A stretch of DNA of 64,000 nt. It comes from Desulfobacterales bacterium (GTDB lineage Bacteria > Desulfobacterota > Desulfobacteria > Desulfobacterales > SURF-7). The DNA is taken from assembly GCA_028277765.1 (NCBI GenBank), contig JANQFQ010000115.1, positions 19,407 to 83,406 of the forward strand, in the 5' to 3' direction. This document shows, piece by piece, positions 1-7,532 of the stretch. A program made the position numbers and the translations under genes. Position 1 is the stretch's first letter. Each line of letters starts with the position of its first letter. The notes below the pieces were generated by a model, which was given only the letters and a program-made list of their open reading frames with translations, searched no databases and was not told where the DNA came from.

Positions 1-1
1 T

Positions 2-250
2 CTTGCGGGCACGGGGGTTGCTATTGCGGCAGGTGTGCAGGATGCCAAGGATGAGGAGGTCCCATGGGTGTCAATCTCGGACAATTCGTTGATCGGGGAT
101 CAGGGAGCTGTTAATAACCTTGGTATAAACCTGGGTAAGAAACTGCTGGCAAAAGCAACCAAGACGTTTTTAAAGCGTGAGACCAATGAAATGGCAGCGC
201 GTGTTTTGAGCAATATTCGCTCAGGACCTGGTGCTGGTGAGGAAGAGTGA
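2..250 (+). CDS. C-terminal end of an unrecognised protein (cut by window start)
   Basis: The reading frame is open from base 2, so the visible 82 codons are the end of a longer gene whose start lies outside the window. The first visible residues (LAGTGVAIAAG) are small and hydrophobic, like a glycine-rich membrane or outer-membrane-associated segment. The rest is soluble and ends in an acidic GEEE tail. It lies 94 bases upstream of a CsgG-type lipoprotein on the same strand and may share its transcript. I do not recognise a family. The apparent GTG start at 35 is probably internal. Confidence 0.6.
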   Translation, partial: LAGTGVAIAAGVQDAKDEEVPWVSISDNSLIGDQGAVNNLGINLGKKLLAKATKTFLKRETNEMAARVLSNIRSGPGAGEEE

Positions 251-344
251 CCACGTGGTCAAATCCTATGACTGCGAGTTATATAAAAAAAGTATTTAAA
301 CAACAAGAAAATTTAATTCCAAATTATTATTAAGGAGGAAAAGC

Positions 345-1289
345 ATGCTGAGGAAGAAAAAATTGTATTTAGCTTGTGTTATTTTAATCGGCGCAGTTTT
401 TTTGTTTAACGGTTGTACTCCCAAAACCACCGGTGCTGTCAGGGATAATTCATCTCTTACCGGGATTTCGGATTCACTACCCCATGACTGCTCTCCACCC
501 AAGCTGAGGGTAGGGGTTGTCGGTTTCAAGAACAATACCCCTTCCAGGGTTGTGGGTATTGGTGACGCTGCCACGGATATTCTCGGGACCATACTTCAGA
601 AGACAGGATGTTTTATCGTTATTCCGCAGCAGGACATGAAGAAAATCCTGGAACAGCAGTCATTTGGCACTTCCGGTGCCATCAACCCTGCCACAGCAGC
701 AAAAATGGGTAGGATCCTGGGGCTTAACGCGATTGTTACAGGTTCGATTACCGCGTATTCCGAGGCAGAAGAGGGGAGCGACTTGCTGGTGTACCAGTCC
801 AAAAAGCAGGTTGCCCGAGTCACGGTTGACTACAGAATTGTGGATACCACAACAGGGGTTCAGATTATGGCGGATTCCGGCCAGGGGGTGTATGCTAAAA
901 AGACGGGCGGGGCGCTCGGTCTTGGTTCCAAGTCTTCATATGACACTAATCTCAGGGATGGTGCCTTAAGAGACGCGCTGACAAAGGCGATGGTCAATAT
1001 GCTTGATCAGCTGGAGATGACTGAATGGACCGGTCGGATAGCCCAGGTCACAGGTACAAGCGTGGTGATTAATGCCGGCAAAAAAGAAGGTTTGCGGACA
1101 GGCGATATATTAGTTGTACAGGAACTTGGCCAAGAGGTTATTGATCCCCAGACACATATGTCTTTAGGGAGAGCCTTTGGACGGCTTAAGGGTGAATTGA
1201 TGATCACAAGCGTTATGCAGAAAATGTCTATGGCGACGGTAAGATCCGGCACCGGCTTTAAGCGGAATGATATTGTGAAGATGAAATAA
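345..1289 (+). CDS. CsgG/HfaB-family outer-membrane lipoprotein
   Basis: This 314-residue protein starts after a strong AAGGAGG ribosome site. It has a lipoprotein signal peptide with the lipobox FNGC and the lipidated Cys at residue 24. Residues about 50-230 resemble the CsgG/HfaB fold: a GVVGFKNN opening strand, a QQDMKKILEQQ helix, and a GLNAIVTGSIT strand followed by a VDYRIVDTTTG segment. CsgG relatives form or assist outer-membrane secretion channels, or act as lipoprotein cofactors. The C-terminal 85 residues (GRIAQVTGTSVVINAG onward, with GLRTGDILVV) look like the FlgT C-terminal beta domain. No curli genes are adjacent, so a role in curli export is not supported. The substrate is unknown. 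Confidence 0.8.
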   Translation: MLRKKKLYLACVILIGAVFLFNGCTPKTTGAVRDNSSLTGISDSLPHDCSPPKLRVGVVGFKNNTPSRVVGIGDAATDILGTILQKTGCFIVIPQQDMKKILEQQSFGTSGAINPATAAKMGRILGLNAIVTGSITAYSEAEEGSDLLVYQSKKQVARVTVDYRIVDTTTGVQIMADSGQGVYAKKTGGALGLGSKSSYDTNLRDGALRDALTKAMVNMLDQLEMTEWTGRIAQVTGTSVVINAGKKEGLRTGDILVVQELGQEVIDPQTHMSLGRAFGRLKGELMITSVMQKMSMATVRSGTGFKRNDIVKMK

Positions 1290-1318
1290 GATTGTTTTTC
1301 ATAAAGTTACGGTAATAT

Positions 1319-1394
1319 AATGGTGGGCACAGCCCACCCTACGTTAACGTTCTCTGGACGCAATTAATCCGTAGGGTGGGCTGTGCCCACCATT
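1319..1394. repeat. Palindromic intergenic repeat with 25-bp arms
   Basis: Arms 1319-1343 and 1370-1394 are perfect reverse complements (left arm begins AATGGTGGGCACAGCCC) around a 26-base loop. They form a very stable hairpin between the CsgG-type gene and the radical SAM gene. A diverged copy of one arm lies at 50861-50885. The second arm is followed by TTTTT, so the element could also terminate transcription. Confidence 0.85.
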
Positions 1395-1444
1395 TTTGCT
1401 TGATACTAGATATTGGATGCAAAAAGAATGCTTGTTAAAATATT

Positions 1445-2848
1445 ATGCAAAAGCCGTTAAAAATATTATTTATTAAACCTTACGCGTTTACACCGAACCA
1501 GGCGATCGACGTTCCCCTTGGAATATTATATCTTGCTTCATACCTGCGAAAATACCTGGCAGATAGCGTAGACATACATGTGCTTGATTTAAGGCTCGTA
1601 ACTAACAAACAGAAAGCGCTGGCTGAAAAGCTTGAGAGATTTAAACCGGAAATCGTTGGGATAAGCCTAATGGCGTTTGAAAATCAATTCATCACGGAAC
1701 ATATTGACTGTTTTAAAGAATTTGCTCCTGAAGCAAAAATTGTCGTCGGTGGTCCTTATGTTACCAGTAACTATACGGAAATTTTAAAGGATAACCCTGT
1801 TGATGTTGCGGTTATTGGAGAAGGAGAGAAGGTTTTTTTAAATGTGGTAGAAAACTATCTCTCGGAAAAGGACCCCCGTGACCTTAAAGGGATCGCCTAT
1901 TTTGATGGTGAGAAAGTTATTTGTAATGGCAGGGAAGAATATATTGAGGACCTTGATTCAATACCATTTCCTGACTTCAGGGATATCAATTTAAAGGACT
2001 ACTGGGACCATCCCATCCAGATGAACAGTGTACTTGCCAGGAAAAAGTATATTCATGTGATGAGTTCAAGAGCTTGTCCGTACAAATGTATATACTGTCA
2101 TAATATCTTTGGAGAAAAGTTGCGAAAGCGGAGCCCTGATAATTTTGTGGATGAGATTAAGATGTTGTACAATGATTTCGGGGTCAGAGAATTTCATATC
2201 GTTGATGATGTGTTCAATGTGGATCGTAAAAGGATGCATATCATTCTAAATAAAATTATTGACAGTAAGCTGGACATCAAGATGGCCTTTCCCAATGCCA
2301 TAAGAGGAGATATTTTAAGCAAAGAAGACATACTCCTTTTAAAAAAAGCAGGTGCCTACATGATTACAGTCGCTGTTGAGACAGCTTCAGAAAGGATACA
2401 GAAAATAATCGGGAAAAATTTAGATATTAACAAAGTAAAAGAGAATATTGAATTTGCCAGCAAGGCAGGGATGATTACAAAAGGATTTTTTATGCTTGGC
2501 TTCCCCGGTGAAACAGAGGAAGAATTATATAATACAATTGACTTTGCTGTTCATTCAAAGCTTGATATGGTAAAATTTTACGGTGTCGTTCCTTTCCAAG
2601 GGACAGGGCTTTATGATCTTGCGAAAAGTACTTATGAAAATTTTGGCGAAAAAATATACACTGCTTATACTTCTGACAGTTTTTATTATGAAGAAGTTAC
2701 TGGCTTTAATTTAAAAAAACTGCAAAAGTCTGCTTATATAAAATTTTATAGTCCCCAAAGATTATTAAAATTATTTTTCAAGATTCCCCAAAAGATATAT
2801 TTTGTAAAAAATTTTATCTCTTTATCTCTCGGTGTATTATCAACATAA
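1445..2848 (+). CDS. B12-binding domain radical SAM protein
   Basis: This 467-residue protein has an N-terminal cobalamin-binding-type Rossmann domain (residues about 5-140; VVGGPYVT and AVIGEGEK are the usual motifs). The radical SAM core follows, with cluster-binding CxxxCxxC near residue 210 (ACPYKCIYC) and a later GFFMLGFPGET motif typical of this family. Members generate a 5'-deoxyadenosyl radical and often methylate unactivated carbons or remodel lipids and secondary metabolites. The protein ends with a basic, hydrophobic stretch that may touch the membrane. It stands alone between a palindromic repeat and an AT-rich spacer, so context does not identify a substrate. The start has only a weak ribosome site. 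Confidence 0.85.
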   Translation: MQKPLKILFIKPYAFTPNQAIDVPLGILYLASYLRKYLADSVDIHVLDLRLVTNKQKALAEKLERFKPEIVGISLMAFENQFITEHIDCFKEFAPEAKIVVGGPYVTSNYTEILKDNPVDVAVIGEGEKVFLNVVENYLSEKDPRDLKGIAYFDGEKVICNGREEYIEDLDSIPFPDFRDINLKDYWDHPIQMNSVLARKKYIHVMSSRACPYKCIYCHNIFGEKLRKRSPDNFVDEIKMLYNDFGVREFHIVDDVFNVDRKRMHIILNKIIDSKLDIKMAFPNAIRGDILSKEDILLLKKAGAYMITVAVETASERIQKIIGKNLDINKVKENIEFASKAGMITKGFFMLGFPGETEEELYNTIDFAVHSKLDMVKFYGVVPFQGTGLYDLAKSTYENFGEKIYTAYTSDSFYYEEVTGFNLKKLQKSAYIKFYSPQRLLKLFFKIPQKIYFVKNFISLSLGVLST

Positions 2849-3014
2849 TATCATAAATTTATACCAGGTGATTTAAAAATTAAACATTTAAAGAATTATT
2901 TTTCTTGCAATCAGTCTTATAATATAGTTATTTATACCCGGTTAATATATTTAACGTATTATTTTTTTAAACTTTTTGGTATTCTATCAGAAAGTTGCGA
3001 TAAGGGAACAGATT

Positions 3015-3437
3015 ATGGGCAAGATATTCCGTCCAAGCAACCGCGAAGCAAAACTCCTATCAAAAATTGAATCCTCCAAGGAACGGGCAAGGCGTCTTGC
3101 ACTGGAAAATTTAAGGGACTGTGTTGAACAGCTGAGCAATTCTATAGCCATGGGACTTGTAGACGCTAAACTCGTTGAAACAACAAATAAGAACAGTCTT
3201 GAAGAGCAGATTGCGGGGAGTCTTGACAAGCTTACCCGGCTGGATGATTTTGATATTGATTACAAAGTTGCTCCGTTTAGGCATATAACATCACAGCCGA
3301 ATGTTATCACCCTTTATGTTACCGCCTATGTTATTGAGACAATAATAGATCATAAGGATACTGTTGATATCTACGGATCAGATGAAGAAATATATGTCTG
3401 TATTAACAAGCAGGTTTTAAAACATCTTCCTTTTTAA
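3015..3437 (+). CDS. Conserved protein of unknown function, coupled to an RNase Z-like hydrolase
   Basis: The chosen start is ATG at 3015, after AAGGGA at good spacing; a TTG 13 codons upstream lacks a ribosome site. The 140-residue product is soluble. It has a charged helical N-terminal half (residues 5-60) and a beta-rich C-terminal half ending VCINKQVLKHLPF. I do not recognise a family. Its stop codon overlaps the next start in a TAATG junction, so it is translationally coupled to the metallohydrolase and may be its partner. Confidence 0.65.
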   Translation: MGKIFRPSNREAKLLSKIESSKERARRLALENLRDCVEQLSNSIAMGLVDAKLVETTNKNSLEEQIAGSLDKLTRLDDFDIDYKVAPFRHITSQPNVITLYVTAYVIETIIDHKDTVDIYGSDEEIYVCINKQVLKHLPF

Positions 3438-4450
3438 TGTCCCTTTCCTTCCATCCCAGACTTGTAAACGGGCCGTTTGACGACCCTGGTCTTTTTATAC
3501 CCTTCAGCTTTAGAAAACGGGCTTTCATGTTTGATCTTGGAGAGATGAACACCCTTTCATCAAAAGATATTATAAAGATCAGCCACATTTTTATTACGCA
3601 TACTCACATGGACCATTTCGTAGGATTTGACAGGCTGCTTAGGCTGCTACTCGGCAGGGAAAAGGATATTTATCTCTTCGGGCCTGAAGGATTCCTAAAA
3701 AATGTGGAAGGAAAACTGGCTGGGTATTCCTGGAACCTGGTGGACAATTTTGAAAACAGGCTGGCGCTACATGTAACAGAGGTTCGACAGGAACAGAGCA
3801 TTACAAGAGAGTATCTTTGTCAAGATCGGTTCATACCGGTCAGCGATATTAAAGAACGGCCTTTTACAGAGGTATTGCTTGATGAGCCAGGCCTTTTGGT
3901 ATCATGCTTACACCTTGATCATGGAACTCCAAGTCTCGGTTTTTCCTTGAAAGAACAGTTTCATGTAAACATAAAAAAGGAGGCTGTTGCTAAAATGGGG
4001 TTTGAAACCGGTCCATGGCTGAATGAATTTAAACAGGCACTATACAGCGGAATGAATCCTGATTCGGAATTTAAAGTGAACGTGGACAAGGGCGCAGGTG
4101 CTCCTGTAACGTTTATACTGGGTGAACTTTCAGAAAAGATTGCCGTGATTACACCCGGTCAGAAAATCACTTATATTGCAGATACAGGATGCAGCAGAGA
4201 CAATCTAGATAAAATTGTTTTGTTCGCTTCTGAATCGGATCATCTTTTTATAGAGGCCGCTTTCCTGGAAAAGGACCGTGAAATGGCAAAGCAGAAGCAT
4301 CACCTTACCGCGTGGCAGGCGGGGAGCATAGCAGGCCGGGCCAAGGTAAAGCGTTTTACCTTATTTCATTTTTCACCACGATATACAGACGAAGAACAGA
4401 TTATCCAGGAAGAGGCTGAAAAGGCGTATCAGGCATGTCAGGATATGTAA
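3437..4450 (+). CDS. RNase Z-like metallo-beta-lactamase-fold hydrolase
   Basis: This 337-residue protein carries the metal-binding HxHxDH motif as HTHMDH (near residue 54), a second conserved His in CLHLDHG, an IADTG aspartate motif near residue 250, and a C-terminal HHLT plus LFHFSPRY segment. These are the landmarks of the tRNase Z/ElaC branch of the metallo-beta-lactamase fold, which cleaves phosphodiester bonds using two zinc ions. It is longer than typical ElaC and has a divergent middle (residues 110-200), so a substrate other than pre-tRNA is possible. The start overlaps the stop of the preceding gene by one base. Confidence 0.8.
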   Translation: MSLSFHPRLVNGPFDDPGLFIPFSFRKRAFMFDLGEMNTLSSKDIIKISHIFITHTHMDHFVGFDRLLRLLLGREKDIYLFGPEGFLKNVEGKLAGYSWNLVDNFENRLALHVTEVRQEQSITREYLCQDRFIPVSDIKERPFTEVLLDEPGLLVSCLHLDHGTPSLGFSLKEQFHVNIKKEAVAKMGFETGPWLNEFKQALYSGMNPDSEFKVNVDKGAGAPVTFILGELSEKIAVITPGQKITYIADTGCSRDNLDKIVLFASESDHLFIEAAFLEKDREMAKQKHHLTAWQAGSIAGRAKVKRFTLFHFSPRYTDEEQIIQEEAEKAYQACQDM

Positions 4451-4475
4451 AACCGTTTTAGTACAATATAAAAAC

Positions 4476-4500
4476 CCTGGTCCTTTGGGCCAGGATCTTT
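4476..4500 (+). terminator. Weak hairpin terminator
   Basis: CCTGGTCC at 4476-4483 pairs with GGGCCAGG at 4487-4494 (one G-T pair) around a 3-base loop, followed by ATCTTTATT. It lies 26 bases after the metallohydrolase stop. The U-tract is poor, so termination is probable but not certain. Confidence 0.5.
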
Positions 4501-4655
4501 ATTGCGGTAGTTCATTGACTAATGACTCTAGTTGTAGTATATCCCTAAAAATAATGAAAAAATGGATGTTTTTCAAGAAGGGTTTATAAAATACTTAAGT
4601 AATAATATTTCTTCTGAACTGATTCTTAAGTTTGGCAATTATTACATTCTCTGGG

Positions 4656-4732
4656 ATCTTTAAAAGAACGGCCACTCGGGCCGGGTTATTAAAGATTACT
4701 AAACGTTTTTTCCAAAGGCCATTTTTTTGGCC
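4656..4732 (+). promoter_or_regulatory. Structured 5' leader upstream of the phosphate-binding-like gene
   Basis: The 344-base gap 4451-4794 contains nested inverted repeats. ATCTTTAA (4656-4663) pairs with TTAAAGAT (4689-4696), enclosing CGGCC (4669-4673) paired with GGCCG (4679-4683). A second hairpin, GGCCA/TGGCC, lies at 4717-4732. The start codon follows at 4795 after a clear GGAGG site. No known riboswitch consensus was recognised. The rest of the gap is AT-rich with no gene visible. Confidence 0.35.
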
Positions 4733-4794
4733 AGTTTCATTGTAAGAGCATATAAATTGGTTGGGCTATCAATTCCCATTAGGAGGATAATAGG

Positions 4795-5244
4795 ATGAAT
4801 TTTAAAGTGCCTAAAAAACAATCACAATTGCTGCTTGCCTGCATTGTTTTTATCGTTATGCTGGTTCTCACATCAGGCGCGTACGCGGAGGTGGTATTTG
4901 TTGCAAATAAGACTGTTCCTATAGAGCAGGTTTCCGCGAGAGAAATTAGAGATATATTTATCGGGGAACAGGTTAAATGGAAAAACGGGAAAAGAATAGT
5001 GCTTGTGGTCTTGATGGGAACGGATATTCATAAGGAGTTTACTAAGAAATATACCAGAAAGACCTCCTCTCAGTTTTTTACCTATTGGAGGAGTTTAATC
5101 TTTACCGGTAAAGGTGTCTTCCCGATGTCATTTGATACAGAAGAAGAACTTATCAGTTTTGTCGCCAATACAGAAGGTGCTATCGGGTATGTATCTTCTG
5201 GCACCAAAACAGATAATGTAAAAACTATTAAAGTTACAGATTAA
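4795..5244 (+). CDS. Small periplasmic phosphate-binding-like (PstS-type) protein
   Basis: This 149-residue protein has a signal peptide with probable cleavage after AYA. The mature part matches the short PBP-like family related to PstS: an N-terminal VSAREIRDIFIGEQVKW segment, a WRSLIFTGKG strand-loop and a GAIGYVSSGT C-terminal motif. It is about half the length of a full solute-binding protein, as usual for this family. A clear ribosome site (TAGGAGGATAATAGG) precedes the ATG. It is followed after 21 bases by a porin-like gene, a frequent arrangement that suggests the pair handles phosphate or another oxyanion. No ABC transporter genes are adjacent. Confidence 0.8.
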   Translation: MNFKVPKKQSQLLLACIVFIVMLVLTSGAYAEVVFVANKTVPIEQVSAREIRDIFIGEQVKWKNGKRIVLVVLMGTDIHKEFTKKYTRKTSSQFFTYWRSLIFTGKGVFPMSFDTEEELISFVANTEGAIGYVSSGTKTDNVKTIKVTD

Positions 5245-5265
5245 TAAAATAGGGAGAGCAAAATA

Positions 5266-6621
5266 ATGAAGAAATCGATCTTAATGTCAGCTCTGATAAT
5301 CTTATTACTCTCTGGAAATATTTGGGCTCTTGAATACGCAGGTGGAAATATACATGGCTTTATTTCACAGGGATATCTTGATAGCTCTGATAATAATTTT
5401 TTGGCTGATACCCACAGCGGGACCTTTCAGTTCAGGGAGATGGGGATCAATTACAGCAGGGAGATCCTTTCCGGCTTGAGGGGTGGATTCCAGCTTTTTT
5501 CCAGGGACCTGGGAGATATAGGTAACAATGAAATTGAGATTGATTGGGCGTATCTTGATTATAATTACAGGAAATGGCTGGGGGTCAGGCTGGGTAAAAT
5601 GAAAACCCCCATGGGTTTTTATAATGAGACAAGGGATTTTGATATTTCCCGGGTCAATGTTTTTCTTCCTCAGGGCGTCTACAATGAGGGGTGGCGCGAC
5701 TCGTTTACAGCAAAAACCGGGGTTGGTATTTATGGGAAAATTCCCATGAATCAATTGGGGGATTTAAAATACCAGGCTCAGGTCGGTGAAATGGATATTG
5801 AGGAAGACGGCGGTATCGCGAAATTTACTGACGGCCAGACACATAGTACAACTCTTGATTTTGATGTGGACACAACCTACGCAGCAGAACTGCAGTGGGA
5901 GACACCCCTTCCAGGGCTGCGGATCGGCGTCAGCGGAAACTGGTTTGATTATGATCACTACTTTTCAACCAATGACACTACATACTGGCGGAATAGGACA
6001 GAACAAGCTTTCTGGATCGGGGCAGGTATTACCCCAGAAGAGTGGGCCTTTCTGGCTGGCATGGGTTTTCTTCCGCCTGTGCCAACAACATATGAGGAAT
6101 ACCAGGCATATGGCGTGGATATGATAGGCCTTCGCATAGAGATGCCTGTGGAAAATTATTATTATATACTTTCTGCTGAGTTCGTCTGGGGTGATCTTAC
6201 ACTGGCTGCTGAATTCGCGCAGGATGAAATAGAATATAAGATGATGGCCCCTCTGCCTTACGGTACCCTTATCGAAAGAAAGTTCAAGTTTGAAGGATAT
6301 TATTACAGCGCTGCTTACCGGTTTACAGAATGGTTTGAGCTGGGTACATATTACTCGGTATTCTATCCGGACTGCACTGATAAAGAAGGCTATGAAACTC
6401 AGAGAATTTATGATGTTCCTAGAGAGATAAACTGGTCAAAGGACACTTGTCTGTCAGCCCGTTTTGATATCAATCAAAACTGGATATTGAAAATTGAGGG
6501 GCATAGTATTGACGGGCTTGCGGTGATGTATATTATTGATCAGGATAAAAATAAAGACGAATCGCTTGATGTGGATAAAGACTGGAATCTGTTTGCTTTT
6601 AAACTGACCTATACTTTTTAA
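5266..6621 (+). CDS. Porin-like outer-membrane beta-barrel protein
   Basis: This 451-residue protein has a signal peptide (cleavage near NIWA) and an N-terminal strand starting GNIHGFISQGYL. Alternating aromatic and polar residues run through the whole sequence, and it ends with FKLTYTF, a terminal phenylalanine as in BAM-inserted barrels. The KWLGVRLGKMKTPMGFYNE segment resembles phosphate-selective and related 16-strand porins. The PstS-like gene just upstream supports anion uptake. It probably sits in the outer membrane as a trimer, which is inferred from the family. A hairpin terminator follows directly. Confidence 0.8.
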   Translation: MKKSILMSALIILLLSGNIWALEYAGGNIHGFISQGYLDSSDNNFLADTHSGTFQFREMGINYSREILSGLRGGFQLFSRDLGDIGNNEIEIDWAYLDYNYRKWLGVRLGKMKTPMGFYNETRDFDISRVNVFLPQGVYNEGWRDSFTAKTGVGIYGKIPMNQLGDLKYQAQVGEMDIEEDGGIAKFTDGQTHSTTLDFDVDTTYAAELQWETPLPGLRIGVSGNWFDYDHYFSTNDTTYWRNRTEQAFWIGAGITPEEWAFLAGMGFLPPVPTTYEEYQAYGVDMIGLRIEMPVENYYYILSAEFVWGDLTLAAEFAQDEIEYKMMAPLPYGTLIERKFKFEGYYYSAAYRFTEWFELGTYYSVFYPDCTDKEGYETQRIYDVPREINWSKDTCLSARFDINQNWILKIEGHSIDGLAVMYIIDQDKNKDESLDVDKDWNLFAFKLTYTF

Positions 6622-6629
6622 AAGACAAA

Positions 6630-6664
6630 AAAAAGGCGGCCGAAGATTGGGCCCACCTTTTTAT
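6630..6664. terminator. Bidirectional hairpin terminator between convergent genes
   Basis: AAAAAGGCGG at 6630-6639 pairs with CCACCTTTTT at 6653-6662 with one mismatch. There are A-runs before and T-runs after, so it can work for the porin gene on the plus strand and for the TIGR02147 gene on the minus strand. Confidence 0.75.
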
Positions 6665-6679
6665 AAAACCTACCGGTTA

Positions 6680-7510
6680 TCATTTAACTTCTTTTGATAG
6701 AAAAAACGCCTGGAAATTAACCTGTACAACCTGATCGGATTTTTTATCATCGCATGCCAAGTCAATTAGTTCCTGACGGCATTTATTCAAAATTTTTTTA
6801 AGATCTTCCATTTTTTTTCTTTTAATGCTCAATGTCACGGCGCTGATATCTCTCTGATCAGCCGGTAAAATATCGAGTGCATCTGCGGATCTTTTCAGCA
6901 TCTCTTTATGATATTTTGTGATGGTCAAAGATTGTACTTCCCGTTCTGTGCCGATGGCCATATCACTTTTTTCCCAGCGCCCACTAGAATCCTTTTTTAC
7001 CAGTTTAAGTTTCTCAAGAAGTTTTACAGCCCCCTGAACCTCAATGGGCGTTATTTGAGGTTTTAACATTGATGCTATCTGCTTGGGTGAATAATTTCGT
7101 TTCCCAAGTGTCAACACCTCTCTGATCGCAGGATAATACCATTTGGAAAAATATTCATATTTTTCCTTTTCCAATTTATGCAATCTGGTAAATCCTTTGG
7201 AGATCATCATTTTCTGGTAATAGTAATTTTTTTCATCATGAGAGCCTGCCTGGTTCATGAAGACCAGATTTTCAAAAAAGTCCCTTTCCTGCTTTGTAAG
7301 GCCGAAACCTTTAGCCACTTTTCCAATGCTCTGACTTGTCAGATTTCTCCTGCCGGTTGTTACAAGTTTTAAAAAGTTTGAAGCCACAAATCCTGCTTTT
7401 TTTGAAAATGATCTGTAAGAAAAATGTTTACTTATATTTTTTTTGTATTTGTACAGATCATCAAGAAAAGTACGGTAATCAAAATAATTATAAATTACTG
7501 GGCTGTCCAT
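6680..7510 (-). CDS. TIGR02147-family protein (putative transcriptional regulator)
   Basis: The start is taken as the ATG at 7510. An in-frame extension to 7624 would run back into the upstream lipoprotein gene and has no signal. The 276-residue product opens with the family hallmark YNYFDYRTFLDDLY, then FSYRSFSKKAGF and FLKLVTTGRRNL, a helix-turn-helix-like segment. FENLVFMNQA and a second winged-helix-like part (residues 130-190) follow. The family is known mainly from Fibrobacter, Bdellovibrio and Desulfobacterota and often sits beside lipoprotein genes, as here. It is probably the local regulator of the three surface-protein genes and might bind the palindromes at 10125 and 10327; that is an inference. 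Confidence 0.8.
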   Translation of the reverse strand: MDSPVIYNYFDYRTFLDDLYKYKKNISKHFSYRSFSKKAGFVASNFLKLVTTGRRNLTSQSIGKVAKGFGLTKQERDFFENLVFMNQAGSHDEKNYYYQKMMISKGFTRLHKLEKEKYEYFSKWYYPAIREVLTLGKRNYSPKQIASMLKPQITPIEVQGAVKLLEKLKLVKKDSSGRWEKSDMAIGTEREVQSLTITKYHKEMLKRSADALDILPADQRDISAVTLSIKRKKMEDLKKILNKCRQELIDLACDDKKSDQVVQVNFQAFFLSKEVK

Positions 7511-7532
7511 TTGTGCCTCAATAAAAATTAGA

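Noticed and set aside
345..1289. Curli secretion locus
   Set aside because: Only a CsgG-type protein is present; no CsgA, CsgB, CsgE or CsgF-like genes are visible.
4724..4745. Second sigma-54 promoter (TGGCCAGTTTCATTGT)
   Set aside because: The spacing between the -24 and -12 elements is one base too long and the -12 lacks GC.
4456..4794. c-di-GMP or other known riboswitch
   Set aside because: Hairpins are present but no known aptamer consensus could be matched.
5365..6124. Overlapping open frames inside the porin gene (both strands)
   Set aside because: Shadows of the beta-barrel coding sequence; no start signals.
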